From the NCBI GenBank assembly GCA_029268305.1, contig JAJUGE010000007.1, forward strand, positions 1 to 64,000: a DNA stretch of 64,000 nt. The letters are read 5' to 3'. Below are positions 16,614 to 25,783 of the stretch, piece by piece. Under the pieces are notes generated by a model that worked only from the letters and a program-made list of their open reading frames with translations, was not told the DNA's origin and ran no database searches. A program made the position numbers and the translations under genes. Positions within the stretch are counted from its first letter, which is position 1, and each line of letters starts with the position of its first letter. This DNA comes from Alphaproteobacteria bacterium. Lineage in GTDB: Bacteria > Pseudomonadota > Alphaproteobacteria > JAJUGE01.

Positions 16614-17417
16614 ATGAATCACGAGATCGAACGGGTCCCGGAGGCACGGCCCGGAGCGCTGGTGACCGGCGCCGGTCGGCGGCTCGGCCGCACGGTGGCA
16701 GAGGCGCTGGCCGCCGACGGCTGGAGGGTATGCATCCATTACAATCGCTCCGGAGCCGAGGCGGACGAGGTCTGCCGCACGATCCGGGGGCGAGGCGGCA
16801 CCGCGGCCTGTCTCGGTGCGGACCTCGAGGACCTGCGGGCCGTGCAGGATCTCGTCGCTCGCGCCGAGGATGTTGTCGGGCCGCTCGGCTGTCTCGTGAA
16901 CAACGCCTCGCTGTTCGAGTACGACGGACCGAAGAAGTTCGAGCTCGACCGGTGGGAGCGACATCTTGCCGTCAATCTCACTGCTCCTTCGCTGCTAGCG
17001 CGCGATTTCGCGGCACGCGTACCCGAGGGCGAACGCGGCTGCATTATCCACCTACTCGACCAGAAGCTCTGGAATCTCAACCCGGATTTCTTCTCCTACA
17101 CGGTGAGCAAGATCGGTCTCTACGGGGTTCTGGAGATGACCTCGTTGGCATATGCACCGAGAGTGCGCGTCTGCGGCGTGGCGCCGGGTCTCATCCTGCC
17201 CAGCGGCAAGATGACGGAGGAGAGCTTCGAGAGGGCACACGGCAAGACGCCGCTGGGATACGGACCGACCGTCGCTGAGATCGTCCAGGCGGTGCGATTC
17301 ATCCTCGACACCCCATCCTTCAACGGACAGGTGATCACGATCGATGGTGGCGAGAGCCTGCAGCGACGACTCTCGGACGTGCAGTTCGATGGCCGGGTCG
17401 GAGCCGATCCCCGGTGA
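16614..17417 (+). CDS. SDR-family oxidoreductase, pteridine reductase/FolM-like
   Basis: This 267-residue Rossmann-fold reductase has TGAGRRLG, the TGX3RXG signature that separates pteridine reductases (PTR1/FolM) from ordinary SDRs. It also has NNAS and the catalytic YTVSK. Relatives reduce dihydromonapterin, dihydrobiopterin or dihydrofolate with NADPH. The coupling to folB (dihydroneopterin aldolase), which overlaps its stop by four bases, strongly supports a pterin/folate role. Which pterin it prefers cannot be read from sequence. Confidence 0.85.
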   Translation: MNHEIERVPEARPGALVTGAGRRLGRTVAEALAADGWRVCIHYNRSGAEADEVCRTIRGRGGTAACLGADLEDLRAVQDLVARAEDVVGPLGCLVNNASLFEYDGPKKFELDRWERHLAVNLTAPSLLARDFAARVPEGERGCIIHLLDQKLWNLNPDFFSYTVSKIGLYGVLEMTSLAYAPRVRVCGVAPGLILPSGKMTEESFERAHGKTPLGYGPTVAEIVQAVRFILDTPSFNGQVITIDGGESLQRRLSDVQFDGRVGADPR

Positions 17418-17806
17418 ACGATCTTCTGCTCCAGGGGATGCGCCGTATCTTTCTTCGCAACTTCCGCGTCGATTGCTCGATCGGCATTCACGACTTCGAG
17501 CAAGCACCGCAGAGACTGCTCGTGAACGTCGACCTCTATGTCGATCGCCCTGTTGCTCCGGGTTCCGATGTGATCGAGGCGGTCGTCGATTATGATTTCC
17601 TGCGCGAGCGGATCGCCGCCCTCGCGGCCACTCGGCATTTCAATCTCCAGGAGACCCTGGTCGAGGAAATCGCCGCAATTTGCCTCGGTCACCCCGGAGT
17701 GCGTGCGGCGCGTGTTTCGACCGAGAAGCCGGACGTCTATCCCGATTGCGATGCCGTCGGCGTCGAGATCTTCGTGAGAGCCGAGGAGCCGGCCACCGGC
17801 GGCTGA
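17414..17806 (+). CDS. folB: Dihydroneopterin aldolase
   Basis: This 130-residue folate-pathway enzyme converts dihydroneopterin to hydroxymethyl-dihydropterin plus glycolaldehyde, and may also epimerise it to dihydromonapterin. Visible features are the N-terminal FRVDCSIGIHDFE, VDYDFLRERI, LQETLVEEIA and the catalytic-lysine segment STEKPDVYP. The start is GTG 17414, inside GTGA, so its start overlaps the stop of the preceding SDR gene and translation is probably coupled. The length is normal. Confidence 0.92.
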   Translation: MNDLLLQGMRRIFLRNFRVDCSIGIHDFEQAPQRLLVNVDLYVDRPVAPGSDVIEAVVDYDFLRERIAALAATRHFNLQETLVEEIAAICLGHPGVRAARVSTEKPDVYPDCDAVGVEIFVRAEEPATGG

Positions 17807-17875
17807 ACGTGACCGGCACCCGGCTTGCATGTATCCTCATGACAAGCAGGCGCAGCAAGGCTCGGGTGCGGATAG

Positions 17876-19333
17876 ATGACCTACGATCTGGTGATTCGCG
17901 GCGGCACGGTTGCAACGGCTTCCGATGTGGTGAGATGCGACGTCGGCATTCGCGGCGGCCGCGTCGCCGCGCTTGGCGCGGATCTTCCGCGCGGCGAGAA
18001 GGAGATCGACGCCACCGGCCGCTATGTCCTGCCGGGCGGCGTCGACAGCCACTGTCATATCGAGCAGCCGGGCTCGGTCGGGGGGCAGAACGCCGACACC
18101 TTCGTCACCGGCACGACTTCGGCGGCCTGCGGCGGCACCACCACGGTGATCTGCTTCTCGCCGCAGAAGCGCGGCGGTTCGGTCAAGGAGGCGGCGGAGA
18201 ACTACCACCGCATCGCTTCGAAATCGGTGATCGACTACAGCTTCCACATCGTGATCAACGACCCGAGTGAGCAGGTACTGGAGGAGTTGCCGAAGCTCAT
18301 CGAGGACGGCCACCGCTCGCTCAAGATCTTCATGACCTACGACTCGAACTTCGTCGACGATTCGCAGGTCCTGAAGATTCTCGAAGTGGCGCGACGGAAT
18401 CAAGCGCTGGTCTGCGTTCATGCCGAGAATCACGAGGCGATCAAGTGGATGACGGCACGTCTCCTGGACGCCGGCTTGACGCATCCGCGCTATCATTCCT
18501 GGTCGAAGCCGCCGGTGGTGGAGCGCGAGGCGGTGCACCGGGTAATCGCGCTTGCCGAGATGGTCGATCAGCCGATCCAGATCTTCCATGTGACCTGCGG
18601 CGAGGCGGCAGAAGAGATCCGCCGCGCGCAGGCGCGGGGGCTGAAGGTGTTCGGAGAGACTTGTGCCCAGTACTTCGTCCTCACCGAAGACGATATGGAC
18701 CGGCCGGGGTTCGAAGGCGCCAAGTACATCTGCAGCCCTTCGCCGCGGCACGCGCGCGAGCACGATGCGCTCTGGCGTTACGTCGCCAGCGGGACGCTCG
18801 ACATCGTGACGTCGGATCACGCACCGTACATGTACGAAGGGCCGACCGGGAAGAAGGTGCGGGGCGACAACGCCCCCTTCAACATCATCCCGAATGGCGT
18901 GCCCGGGGTCGAGACACGATTGCCGATCGTGTTCTCCGAGGGCGTCGTCGGCGGGCGGATCGACCTTTCCACCTTCGTCGCCATCACCTCGGCCAACCCG
19001 GCGAAGCTGTTCGGGCTCTATCCGAAGAAGGGGACGATCGCCGTTGGCGCGGATGCCGACATCGCCATCTGGGATCCGGCGCGCAAGGTCACGATCCGAA
19101 ACGACGACCTGCACAGCGCGATGGACTACACGCCGTTCGAGGGCATGGAGGTGACCGGGTGGCCGGTTATGACGATCTCGCGAGGCGAAGTGCTGTGGAA
19201 CAACGGCGAGGTGACGGCGGAGCCGGGGCGGGGCGAGTTCCTGGCGCGTGATCCCTACGATTACATCAAGCCGAGAGGCATCTTCCCGACGCCGTTCGAC
19301 CCGATTACCGGCGAGGTAGGGTCCAGCCGCTGA
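17876..19333 (+). CDS. hydA: Dihydropyrimidinase/D-hydantoinase
   Basis: This is a 485-residue cyclic amidohydrolase that opens dihydropyrimidine or hydantoin rings. The metal site is complete: His59 and His61 in DSHCHIEQPG, carbamylated Lys150 in SLKIFMTYD, and DHAPY late in the barrel. Family length and motifs are normal. It faces a convergent amino-acid-type ABC importer, and the two stop codons touch. That suggests uptake and hydrolysis of a cyclic amide or amino-acid derivative, but the pairing is only positional. No carbamoylase gene is adjacent. Confidence 0.92.
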   Translation: MTYDLVIRGGTVATASDVVRCDVGIRGGRVAALGADLPRGEKEIDATGRYVLPGGVDSHCHIEQPGSVGGQNADTFVTGTTSAACGGTTTVICFSPQKRGGSVKEAAENYHRIASKSVIDYSFHIVINDPSEQVLEELPKLIEDGHRSLKIFMTYDSNFVDDSQVLKILEVARRNQALVCVHAENHEAIKWMTARLLDAGLTHPRYHSWSKPPVVEREAVHRVIALAEMVDQPIQIFHVTCGEAAEEIRRAQARGLKVFGETCAQYFVLTEDDMDRPGFEGAKYICSPSPRHAREHDALWRYVASGTLDIVTSDHAPYMYEGPTGKKVRGDNAPFNIIPNGVPGVETRLPIVFSEGVVGGRIDLSTFVAITSANPAKLFGLYPKKGTIAVGADADIAIWDPARKVTIRNDDLHSAMDYTPFEGMEVTGWPVMTISRGEVLWNNGEVTAEPGRGEFLARDPYDYIKPRGIFPTPFDPITGEVGSSR

Positions 19334-20005
19334 TCACCGGCCGGCGATCATCCGCCGCTCCATGCGGCTGAGGAGCCGCACCAGCGGCCAGAGCAGGACG
19401 AAGTAGATCGCCGCCGCCGCGATCAGCGGTGTGGGGTTGTAGGTGAGGCCCTGTGCCACGCGGGCCAGCCTGAGAAGCTCCGGCATGGCGACGACGCTGG
19501 CGAGCGAGGTCACCTTGATGACCTCCAGCGTGTTGCTCGTCAGGTCAGGCGCCACGTTGCGCGCGGCCTGCGGTACGATGACGTAGCGCATCGTTTGCAG
19601 AAAGCCGAGGCCGGTGGAGCGCGCGGCCTCCCACTGGCCGCGCGGAATGCTCTCGATCCCCGCGCGGAAGATCTCGCCGTAATAGCTCGACGTGTTCAGG
19701 GTCAGGGCCAGCACGACCGCCGCAAAGTCCGGGATATCGACGCCGACGAAGGGCAGGCCGTAGTAGATGAAGATCAGAAGCACGAGCGGCGGGAACGAGC
19801 GGAAGAAGTCGACATAGACGATCACCAGCCAGCTCAGCGGCCGGAAGCGGAAGCTGAACAGGATCGCGACGCAGAGGCCGGCGACGATGCCGCAAGGGAC
19901 GATGACGATGCAGAGCTGGAGGGTCATCCAGAGACCGTCCAGCAAAAAAGGGTACATCTCCCTGAGAACATCGAGATTGAAGAAGGTCTCGACAATCAGG
20001 TCCAC
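19334..20005 (-). CDS. Amino acid ABC transporter permease (HisM/GlnP type)
   Basis: This is a 223-residue inner-membrane permease of the polar amino-acid uptake family. It has about five membrane segments, DFFRSFPPLVLLIFIYYGLP, and the ATPase-contact loop EAARSTGLGFLQTMRYVIVPQA. It is the last gene of a four-gene operon (binding protein, ATPase, two permeases), starting 9 bases after the other permease. The two permeases are similar and probably form a heterodimer. Its stop codon directly abuts the convergent hydantoinase stop. Confidence 0.92.
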   Translation of the reverse strand: MDLIVETFFNLDVLREMYPFLLDGLWMTLQLCIVIVPCGIVAGLCVAILFSFRFRPLSWLVIVYVDFFRSFPPLVLLIFIYYGLPFVGVDIPDFAAVVLALTLNTSSYYGEIFRAGIESIPRGQWEAARSTGLGFLQTMRYVIVPQAARNVAPDLTSNTLEVIKVTSLASVVAMPELLRLARVAQGLTYNPTPLIAAAAIYFVLLWPLVRLLSRMERRMIAGR

Positions 20006-20014
20006 CGCCGCCTC

Positions 20015-20686
20015 CTACCGCCGCCAGGCGAAGCGTGTCTCGATCCACCGGCTGAGGGTGACCAGCGGAGCGAACAGGATCAGGTAGGCGATGGCGCCCA
20101 TCGTCAGCGGCGACGTATTGGCAGCGAACGCTTGTGCGGCAGTCGCTTGGGACAGGATCTCCGGGACGGCGACGACAGAGGCGAGTGCGGTGCCCTTGGT
20201 GATCGCGATCGTCCGGTTGGTCAGCGGTGGAATTGTCAGCCGCAGCGCCTGTGGCAGCACCACCGACCGCAGCGTGCGGAAGAACGGTAAGCCCGTAGAC
20301 CTCGCCGCCTCCCACTGGCCCTTGTCGACCGACAGGATGCCCGCCCAGTAGATCTCCTCGGCGAAGGCGGCGAGAACGAAGCCGAGCGCCAGCCAGGCAG
20401 CGACGAAGCCGCCGAGCTCCACCCCGACATAGGGCAGGGCGAAATAGAAGATGATCATGATCACGAGCGGCGGCAGCGCCCGGAACAGATCGACGAAGAA
20501 GACGATCAGCCAGTTGAGTGGGCGGATCTGAAAGGCGCGCACGACGGCGAGCGCCAGCCCCAGAGCCAGCCCGAACAGGACGATCGCTACCGCCAGGTAA
20601 ATCGTCAGAACGAACCCGCTCAGGATGTCCGGCAGGTAACGGGCCATCACTTCGAGGTCGAAGAAGTTCGCCACGATCTGGTCCAT
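20015..20686 (-). CDS. Amino acid ABC transporter permease (HisQ/GlnP type)
   Basis: This 223-residue permease is paralogous to the next gene. It shares VDLFRALPPLVIMIIFYFALP and the coupling loop EAARSTGLPFFRTLRSVVLPQA. The start is ATG 20686 (MDQIVANFFDLEVM), eight bases after the ATPase stop. The frame stays open much further upstream, but only as a shadow of the ATPase gene. It acts with the second permease as the membrane channel of the importer. Confidence 0.92.
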   Translation of the reverse strand: MDQIVANFFDLEVMARYLPDILSGFVLTIYLAVAIVLFGLALGLALAVVRAFQIRPLNWLIVFFVDLFRALPPLVIMIIFYFALPYVGVELGGFVAAWLALGFVLAAFAEEIYWAGILSVDKGQWEAARSTGLPFFRTLRSVVLPQALRLTIPPLTNRTIAITKGTALASVVAVPEILSQATAAQAFAANTSPLTMGAIAYLILFAPLVTLSRWIETRFAWRR

Positions 20687-20694
20687 GGCGGCGA

Positions 20695-21441
20695 TCAGCC
20701 TGCGAGCACGTTCTGGAGGAAGGTGCGCGTTCGCTGGTGCTTCGCATTGCCGAAGATCTCGGCGGGCCGTCCCTCTTCGACGATCTCGCCCTGATCCATG
20801 AAGATCACGCGATCGGCGGCTTCGCGCGCGAAGCGCATTTCGTGGCTGACCACGACCATGGTCATGCCGGATTTGCGCATCGCCCGCATCACGTTGAGCA
20901 CGCCGCCGACCAGCTCCGGATCGAGGGCGCTGGTCGGCTCGTCGAACAGCATGATCTTCGGCTCCAGGGCCAGCGCACGTGCGATCGCGACGCGTTGCTG
21001 CTGACCGCCGGAGAGCTGATACGGATAAGCATCGACCTTGTCGCGGAGCCCGACATCGTCGAGTGCCGCCCGTCCCCGTCTGTCGGCCTCGTCGCGCTTC
21101 AGCTTCAGCACTTTTCTCAGCGCCAGGGTCACGTTCCCGAGTGCCGTCATATGCGGGTAGAGATTGAACGACTGGAAGACCATGCCGATGCGCTGACGCA
21201 GCCTGTTGATGTCGGTCGATCGGCTCAGCACGTCGACGCCATCGACCCAGATGCTGCCGCTCGTCGCCTCTTCCAGTCGGTTGCAGCAGCGCAACAACGT
21301 GCTCTTGCCCGAGCCGGAAGGTCCGATGATGAAGACCAGCTCCTGCGGGTGAACGGCGAGGTCGATCCCTTTCAGCACCTCGAGACCGCCGAACGACTTC
21401 CGCAGCCCCTGTACGTCGAGAATTGGCGATTTTTTGTCCAC
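20695..21441 (-). CDS. Amino acid ABC transporter ATP-binding protein (GlnQ/HisP type)
   Basis: This is a 248-residue ATPase that powers the importer. Walker A is GPSGSGKST, the Q loop is [12 protein letters not shown], the signature is LSGGQQQR, Walker B is IMLFDEP and the switch His is in VVSHEM. All are intact. It sits between the binding-protein gene (67 bases upstream) and the permease pair. The order binding protein, ATPase, permease, permease is typical of polar amino-acid uptake systems. Confidence 0.94.
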   Translation of the reverse strand: MDKKSPILDVQGLRKSFGGLEVLKGIDLAVHPQELVFIIGPSGSGKSTLLRCCNRLEEATSGSIWVDGVDVLSRSTDINRLRQRIGMVFQSFNLYPHMTALGNVTLALRKVLKLKRDEADRRGRAALDDVGLRDKVDAYPYQLSGGQQQRVAIARALALEPKIMLFDEPTSALDPELVGGVLNVMRAMRKSGMTMVVVSHEMRFAREAADRVIFMDQGEIVEEGRPAEIFGNAKHQRTRTFLQNVLAG

Positions 21442-21508
21442 AGTGCGCCCTCGTCGAAACCGAAAGAGGCCGGCGACGGGCCGGCCTCGGCAAGGCTCCG
21501 CGCCGGCC

Positions 21509-22363
21509 TCAGCCGCAGTTCGGCTCGTGCTCCGTGGGGTCGTAGCCCTCGAACCCCGGCTGACCGAAACCGGGCTGTACGACGTAACCGGCTGCGTCTT
21601 CCGGCAGTGGCTGGCCGACCCATTTCTCGCTGAGCTCGTTGAAGAAGCCGTCCTTCTTCATGCACTCGACGACCGCCTCGATCCGGTTGCGCAGCTCGGT
21701 GTCGCCCTTCCGGAACGGAGTGGACATGACGTCGCCGGTCGGCACGACGACCGAGAGCTCCAGCATCGGGCTCTTCGCCGCCGTCCAGCCGATCGCGGTC
21801 TGGCCGGCGATGTTCAGGTCGGCTCTTCCGGTCGCGACCGCCTGGAGGGCGTCGGCGTTCTTGCCGTAGCGCTGGATCTCCCAGTCGTACTTCTCCGCGT
21901 TCTCGGTCACCCACTTGTCGTAGAGATTGCCGCGGTTCACGGCGATGGTGAGGCCCTTGAGGTCGTCGAGGGTCTTGTAGTCGGGGGCACCCTTCTTCTT
22001 GAGGAACTGGTAGTTCTGATCGAGATAGCCCTCCATGAAGAGGAGGTTCTGCGCCCGTTCCTCGGTGACCGTGGTCGGCGCGATAATTAGATCGTACTTC
22101 TGGGCGTTGAGCCCGGCGAAGATCCCCGACCATTCCTGATCGACGATCTCGTAGTCCACGCCCAGGCGGCGGGCGATCTCCTCGATCATGTCGACATTGT
22201 AGCCTTCGTAACCGCCGCCCGGCTTCGCCATCACGTGCGGGGCGAAGCCGACGTCGGCCGCTACCACAAGCTTGCCGTCTTCGAGGCCGGCGTTGGCCGT
22301 CGCAATCAGCATTGCCAGGCCGCCGGCGGCCGGCAGGAGAGAATGGAAGAATTTGCGCATCAT
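21509..22363 (-). CDS. Amino acid ABC transporter substrate-binding protein
   Basis: This 284-residue periplasmic protein is of binding-protein family 3. The signal peptide ends near TANAGL. Ligand-site motifs include [20 protein letters not shown] and [16 protein letters not shown]. The start is ATG 22363, preceded by GGAGG. A longer in-frame start adds an unlikely Cys-rich leader. It is the first gene of the ABC operon. The substrate is not determinable; the adjacent hydantoinase hints at an amino-acid-like or cyclic amide compound. Confidence 0.9.
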   Translation of the reverse strand: MMRKFFHSLLPAAGGLAMLIATANAGLEDGKLVVAADVGFAPHVMAKPGGGYEGYNVDMIEEIARRLGVDYEIVDQEWSGIFAGLNAQKYDLIIAPTTVTEERAQNLLFMEGYLDQNYQFLKKKGAPDYKTLDDLKGLTIAVNRGNLYDKWVTENAEKYDWEIQRYGKNADALQAVATGRADLNIAGQTAIGWTAAKSPMLELSVVVPTGDVMSTPFRKGDTELRNRIEAVVECMKKDGFFNELSEKWVGQPLPEDAAGYVVQPGFGQPGFEGYDPTEHEPNCG

Positions 22364-22472
22364 GCCACCCGTGCCTCCATGTTCCGGCTTCCGGCAGCAA
22401 GGCTCGTGCCACCGGAAGCCTTCGTTGCAGGCAGGCTCAGAGAGCGGGACTGAGCATGCACTCGACAGGAGA

Positions 22473-22490
22473 ATACGGGTCTGCCTGTAT
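22473..22490. promoter_or_regulatory. Imperfect inverted repeat upstream of ABC operon
   Basis: ATACGGG-TCTG-CCTGTAT is an inverted repeat with six of seven arm bases matching. It lies 110 bases upstream of the binding-protein start, between that gene and the stop of the upstream SDR gene. It could be an operator for a GntR- or LacI-type regulator. No regulator gene is adjacent. Confidence 0.35.
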
Positions 22491-22510
22491 TTCAAGCAGA
22501 TGCAGTCGCT

Positions 22511-23437
22511 TCAGCTTTCCTGCGGAGGAGCGACGTTGGGGATCCCCGCCATCAGTGACCCCGGTACGGTCGCCGCCAGCTCGTCGACCGTGAACATTCC
22601 GTCGTCCGTGAACTTGTAGATCGAGCGGGCGACGTCGCCATAGTAGTAGGTGTGGATGAGCGACTTCTCGGCGTGGAACAGCTGGCCGTTTATGTCGCCC
22701 GATGCCTCAGTGCAAAGATAGGCGACCATCGGCGCGACATATTGCGGGCCCGGCATCGCCATGCGCGCGTCGTATTCCGCCTGCGTGAGCAGCCCCTGTT
22801 CCAGGCGTCGCTTCCAACCAGCGATGACAGCGTCGTTCACGGTCATACGCGTTGCCGCCATCGGGCACATTGCATTCGCCGTGATGCCGTAACGTCCACA
22901 TTCCCGGGCGATCGAGCGGGTCAGGCCGATGATGCCCGCCTTCGCGGCGGCATAGTTGCACTGGCCCACCGACCCCTTGAATGCGTCGGAGGAGAAATTG
23001 ACGATGCGGCCGTATCGGGCCGTGCGCATCACCTTCGCTGCATGGTGGCACATGTTCCAGTGCCCTTTGAGGTGGACGTTTATGACCTGGTCGAAATCGT
23101 CCTCCGTCATGTTCCAGATCATCCGCTCGCGAAGCATGCCGGCCACGTTCACGAGGAAGTCGATCTTGCCGAAGGTGTCGACGCACTGCTTCACCATGCG
23201 CCCGGCGTTCTCGTACTCGGCGACGGAATCGTAGTTGGCGATCGCCTTGCCGCCAGCCGCGGTGATGGTGCCGACCACCTCGTCCGCCGGCCGTTCGTCG
23301 GTCGCCTCGCCGCCACGCCCGACGCCGGGATCGTTGACCAGCACGCTGGCACCTTCCTTCGCCAGCAGCAGCGCGACCTCGCGACCGATGCCGCGCCCGG
23401 CGCCCGTGACGATTCCGGCTTTCCCTTCGAGGTTCAT
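22511..23437 (-). CDS. SDR-family oxidoreductase, multifunctional-enzyme-2-like
   Basis: This is a 308-residue NAD(P)-dependent dehydrogenase. It has a TGAGRGIG cofactor loop, a long VNDPGVGRGGE insertion typical of the 3-hydroxyacyl-CoA dehydrogenase domain of MFE-2/HSD17B4, NVAG, an active-site Ser in FSSDAF, and the catalytic YAAAK. Relatives oxidise 3-hydroxyacyl-CoA or alcohols. It is upstream of, and co-directional with, the ABC importer (147-base gap), and divergent from a TRAP binding-protein gene. The substrate is unknown. Confidence 0.85.
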   Translation of the reverse strand: MNLEGKAGIVTGAGRGIGREVALLLAKEGASVLVNDPGVGRGGEATDERPADEVVGTITAAGGKAIANYDSVAEYENAGRMVKQCVDTFGKIDFLVNVAGMLRERMIWNMTEDDFDQVINVHLKGHWNMCHHAAKVMRTARYGRIVNFSSDAFKGSVGQCNYAAAKAGIIGLTRSIARECGRYGITANAMCPMAATRMTVNDAVIAGWKRRLEQGLLTQAEYDARMAMPGPQYVAPMVAYLCTEASGDINGQLFHAEKSLIHTYYYGDVARSIYKFTDDGMFTVDELAATVPGSLMAGIPNVAPPQES

Positions 23438-23502
23438 GGCATGTCCTCCGTTATTTCGTTGGTGTTCAGAGACCCGTCGATTTCAGACCACGCGACGCGC
23501 CG

Positions 23503-23514
23503 TGGCAATTGCCA
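23503..23514. promoter_or_regulatory. 12-base perfect palindrome between divergent genes
   Basis: TGGCAATTGCCA is a perfect palindrome in the 217-base gap between the SDR gene (start 23437, leftward) and the TRAP binding-protein gene (start 23655, rightward). Its position, 66 bases from one start and 141 from the other, suits a shared operator. The regulator is unknown. Confidence 0.45.
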
Positions 23515-23654
23515 ATCCGCGGGAGTGGAGACAGTGCATCGGCCCGCTTTCTGCCCCACCTGGTCGCCCGATCGACAGCCAGCGCGTAGGGGAGCAGAGT
23601 GACGGCGTGAAGAAGCGGCGGGACTCGCCCGTATCAACGAGAGGAAATGCCCAG

Positions 23655-24695
23655 ATGAGACGCAGAGACGGATTTGTGCTGATAGCGGGGCTGACGGCCT
23701 TGGCCGCCTCGGCCGCGATCACGTCGGGTGCGCTGGCGGCCGAGAAGGTTACTTGGAACATCTCGATCTGGGGCAATCCCAGAGCACTTACGGCCGGGCT
23801 CGAGGCGGTGCGCGACTACGCCGCCGAGAAGAGCGGTGGCAATCTGGAGATCAAGATCGCCTACGGCGAGACGCTGTCGCCGGCTAAGGAGAACATCGAC
23901 GCCGTGAAGATCGGCGTCGTCGAGGGCGCGCAGTTCTGTTCGTCCTATGGCCCGGGCAAGACGCCGATCTGGACGGTGCTCGACCTTCCCTTCCTCCCCA
24001 CTCCGAATACGGCGGCGACGATCGCGGTTCACGAGGCCTTCTATAAGAACGAGAGCGCCTTGGAGGAATTGGCCCGGTGGAATGCCATGCCGTTCATGAC
24101 GCCCGCCAGCCCACGGTACGAGCTGATGGGCGTCGGGCCGGCACCGAAGGAGATCTCGGACTGGAAGGGCATGCGGGTGAGGGCGGTCGGTGGGCAGGGC
24201 GAGGCCATGAGGCGCCTCGGTGCCGTGCCGACCAATGTCACCGCACCCGAGATCTACACGGGCCTGGAGCGCGGCATGTTCGAAGCGGCCGCCTTTCCGT
24301 TCTCCTATGCCTTCGCGTCCTTCAAGCTCGACGAGATCTCGAAATGGTACACGATCAACATGAATCTCGGCGTGCTCGGGTGCCATTTCATCATCGGGCG
24401 CGCAGCGTGGACGGACCTGCCCGACGAATATCGCCAAATCCTCACCGAAGCGAAGGCGGTGGCGTACGAGGTTCATGAAAAGACGTTCGCTGACGCCGAC
24501 AAGGAGAACATTCCCGCCTTCGATGCGCGGGGGCTGACCCGCATCACCTATACGCCGGAGCAAGTGGACCATCTGCACGAGGTCGCCGGCCGGCCGGTCT
24601 GGGATGCGTGGGTCGCCGACATGGAGGCGAAAGGTCTGCCCGGCCGTGCCGTCCTCGATTACGTCATCGAAGCGGGGCGTGCCGCCGGCGGTTGA
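23655..24695 (+). CDS. TRAP transporter solute-binding protein, DctP family
   Basis: This 346-residue periplasmic binding protein has a signal peptide ending near GALAAEK. It shares WGNPRA, EKSGGN, YGETLSPAKEN and GMRVRAVGG with the binding protein at 7927-8955, so the two are paralogues. The start is ATG 23655, with AGAGGA upstream. Open frame extends much further upstream, but without signal-peptide logic. No TRAP membrane subunits are in the window. Both orphans may feed a shared permease elsewhere. Confidence 0.9.
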   Translation: MRRRDGFVLIAGLTALAASAAITSGALAAEKVTWNISIWGNPRALTAGLEAVRDYAAEKSGGNLEIKIAYGETLSPAKENIDAVKIGVVEGAQFCSSYGPGKTPIWTVLDLPFLPTPNTAATIAVHEAFYKNESALEELARWNAMPFMTPASPRYELMGVGPAPKEISDWKGMRVRAVGGQGEAMRRLGAVPTNVTAPEIYTGLERGMFEAAAFPFSYAFASFKLDEISKWYTINMNLGVLGCHFIIGRAAWTDLPDEYRQILTEAKAVAYEVHEKTFADADKENIPAFDARGLTRITYTPEQVDHLHEVAGRPVWDAWVADMEAKGLPGRAVLDYVIEAGRAAGG

Positions 24696-24748
24696 GCGAG
24701 CAATTCGAAAAGGCGACGGTCCGCGGTCCGGGCCGTCCCTTCTATCAT

Positions 24749-25783
24749 CTAAGAGGGCTGGTGCTCGCCCCTGAGGTGCCGCATTAGAAAGCGACCGACC
24801 GCAGCGTTCGATTTCGCCCGCACCTCGTCGTCTCCCTGGATGAGATAGCCGTCGCCGTTGATGCAGAGGGCGAGGATCAGCTTGCGGGTCAGCGGGCCGT
24901 TCATCGGCAGCCAGGTGTTTTCGTCGTAAACGCTGCCGTCGCGTTGGACCACGAGCTTGCAGTCGGCGAGGTGGTGCGGCGGCCGCCACGCCTGCACGGG
25001 GCCACCGTCCCACATGTGGTAGGCATCCTGATAGACGATCATCTCCACTTCCGAGCCGCCCTCGCGAAGATCGGCCGCGACTTCGCCGCACCGGTCGATG
25101 TCGATGATCTGATCGCCCCTGCCCATCAGCATCAGCACCGGCGCGCCGGTGGTGCGGTTGTCCTCGAACCGGGCGATGCAGGGCGCGTAGAAAGCGACGT
25201 GTGCCGCGAAGCGAGGCCCGTCCGGCGCGTAGGCTTCGGCAACCTGATGCTGGACCGCATAGAGCGTGGCCATGCCTCCGTAGGAGAAGCCCATCATCGC
25301 CACGCGCGTCCCGTCGACTTCCGGTCGCTGATCGAGCCACTTCAGACCGCCATAGGCATCGGCGAGCAGCATCGCCTCGGTGATCTCCACCAGCCGGTCG
25401 GTGAAGGAGGTCGCGAGATCGCGTCGTGACGCGAAGGCGTCGATGACGAGTGCCGCGATCCCCATGCTCGCGAACTGGCGGGCATAGGTGAGGCTGCGCG
25501 TCGACTTCACGCCGCTGGCCCCGTGCAGGAGGATCACCGCCGGGGCCGGAACCGCGGCCGATGCCCCTTCGGGCGCGAAGTAGGTCGCCCGCGCCTCGTT
25601 GGAGGGCGCGTTGCCGACCTCCGCGATCGTGAAGGGGTTGGAGGTCGGAAAGCTGATGCGTTCCCCGGCGGACGTCGCGGCGATGGAAGGCCACTCGTCG
25701 GGCAACTCCAGCGCCGCCGTCGTGCCGGTGGTCAGCATGCACAGGAATGCGCAGACGAGACTTCGAACCAGCTTCATCCCCAT
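24749..25783 (-). CDS. Secreted dienelactone-hydrolase-like alpha/beta hydrolase
   Basis: This 344-residue alpha/beta hydrolase has a signal peptide (ending near TTAALELP). It carries ILLHGASGVK as the oxyanion segment, nucleophile elbow GFSYGGM (Ser), and late Asp/His candidates in GRGDQIID and YHMWDGG. It resembles the dienelactone hydrolase family, but with Ser instead of Cys. The start is ATG 25783, with GAGG six bases upstream. It converges on the TRAP binding-protein gene and is divergent from the monooxygenase-like gene. The substrate, probably an ester, is unknown. Confidence 0.85.
   Translation of the reverse strand: MGMKLVRSLVCAFLCMLTTGTTAALELPDEWPSIAATSAGERISFPTSNPFTIAEVGNAPSNEARATYFAPEGASAAVPAPAVILLHGASGVKSTRSLTYARQFASMGIAALVIDAFASRRDLATSFTDRLVEITEAMLLADAYGGLKWLDQRPEVDGTRVAMMGFSYGGMATLYAVQHQVAEAYAPDGPRFAAHVAFYAPCIARFEDNRTTGAPVLMLMGRGDQIIDIDRCGEVAADLREGGSEVEMIVYQDAYHMWDGGPVQAWRPPHHLADCKLVVQRDGSVYDENTWLPMNGPLTRKLILALCINGDGYLIQGDDEVRAKSNAAVGRFLMRHLRGEHQPS

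Noticed and set aside
23634-25742. 702-codon minus-strand frame
   Set aside because: Overlaps the TRAP binding-protein gene antisense and the hydrolase gene in a different frame; no domain.
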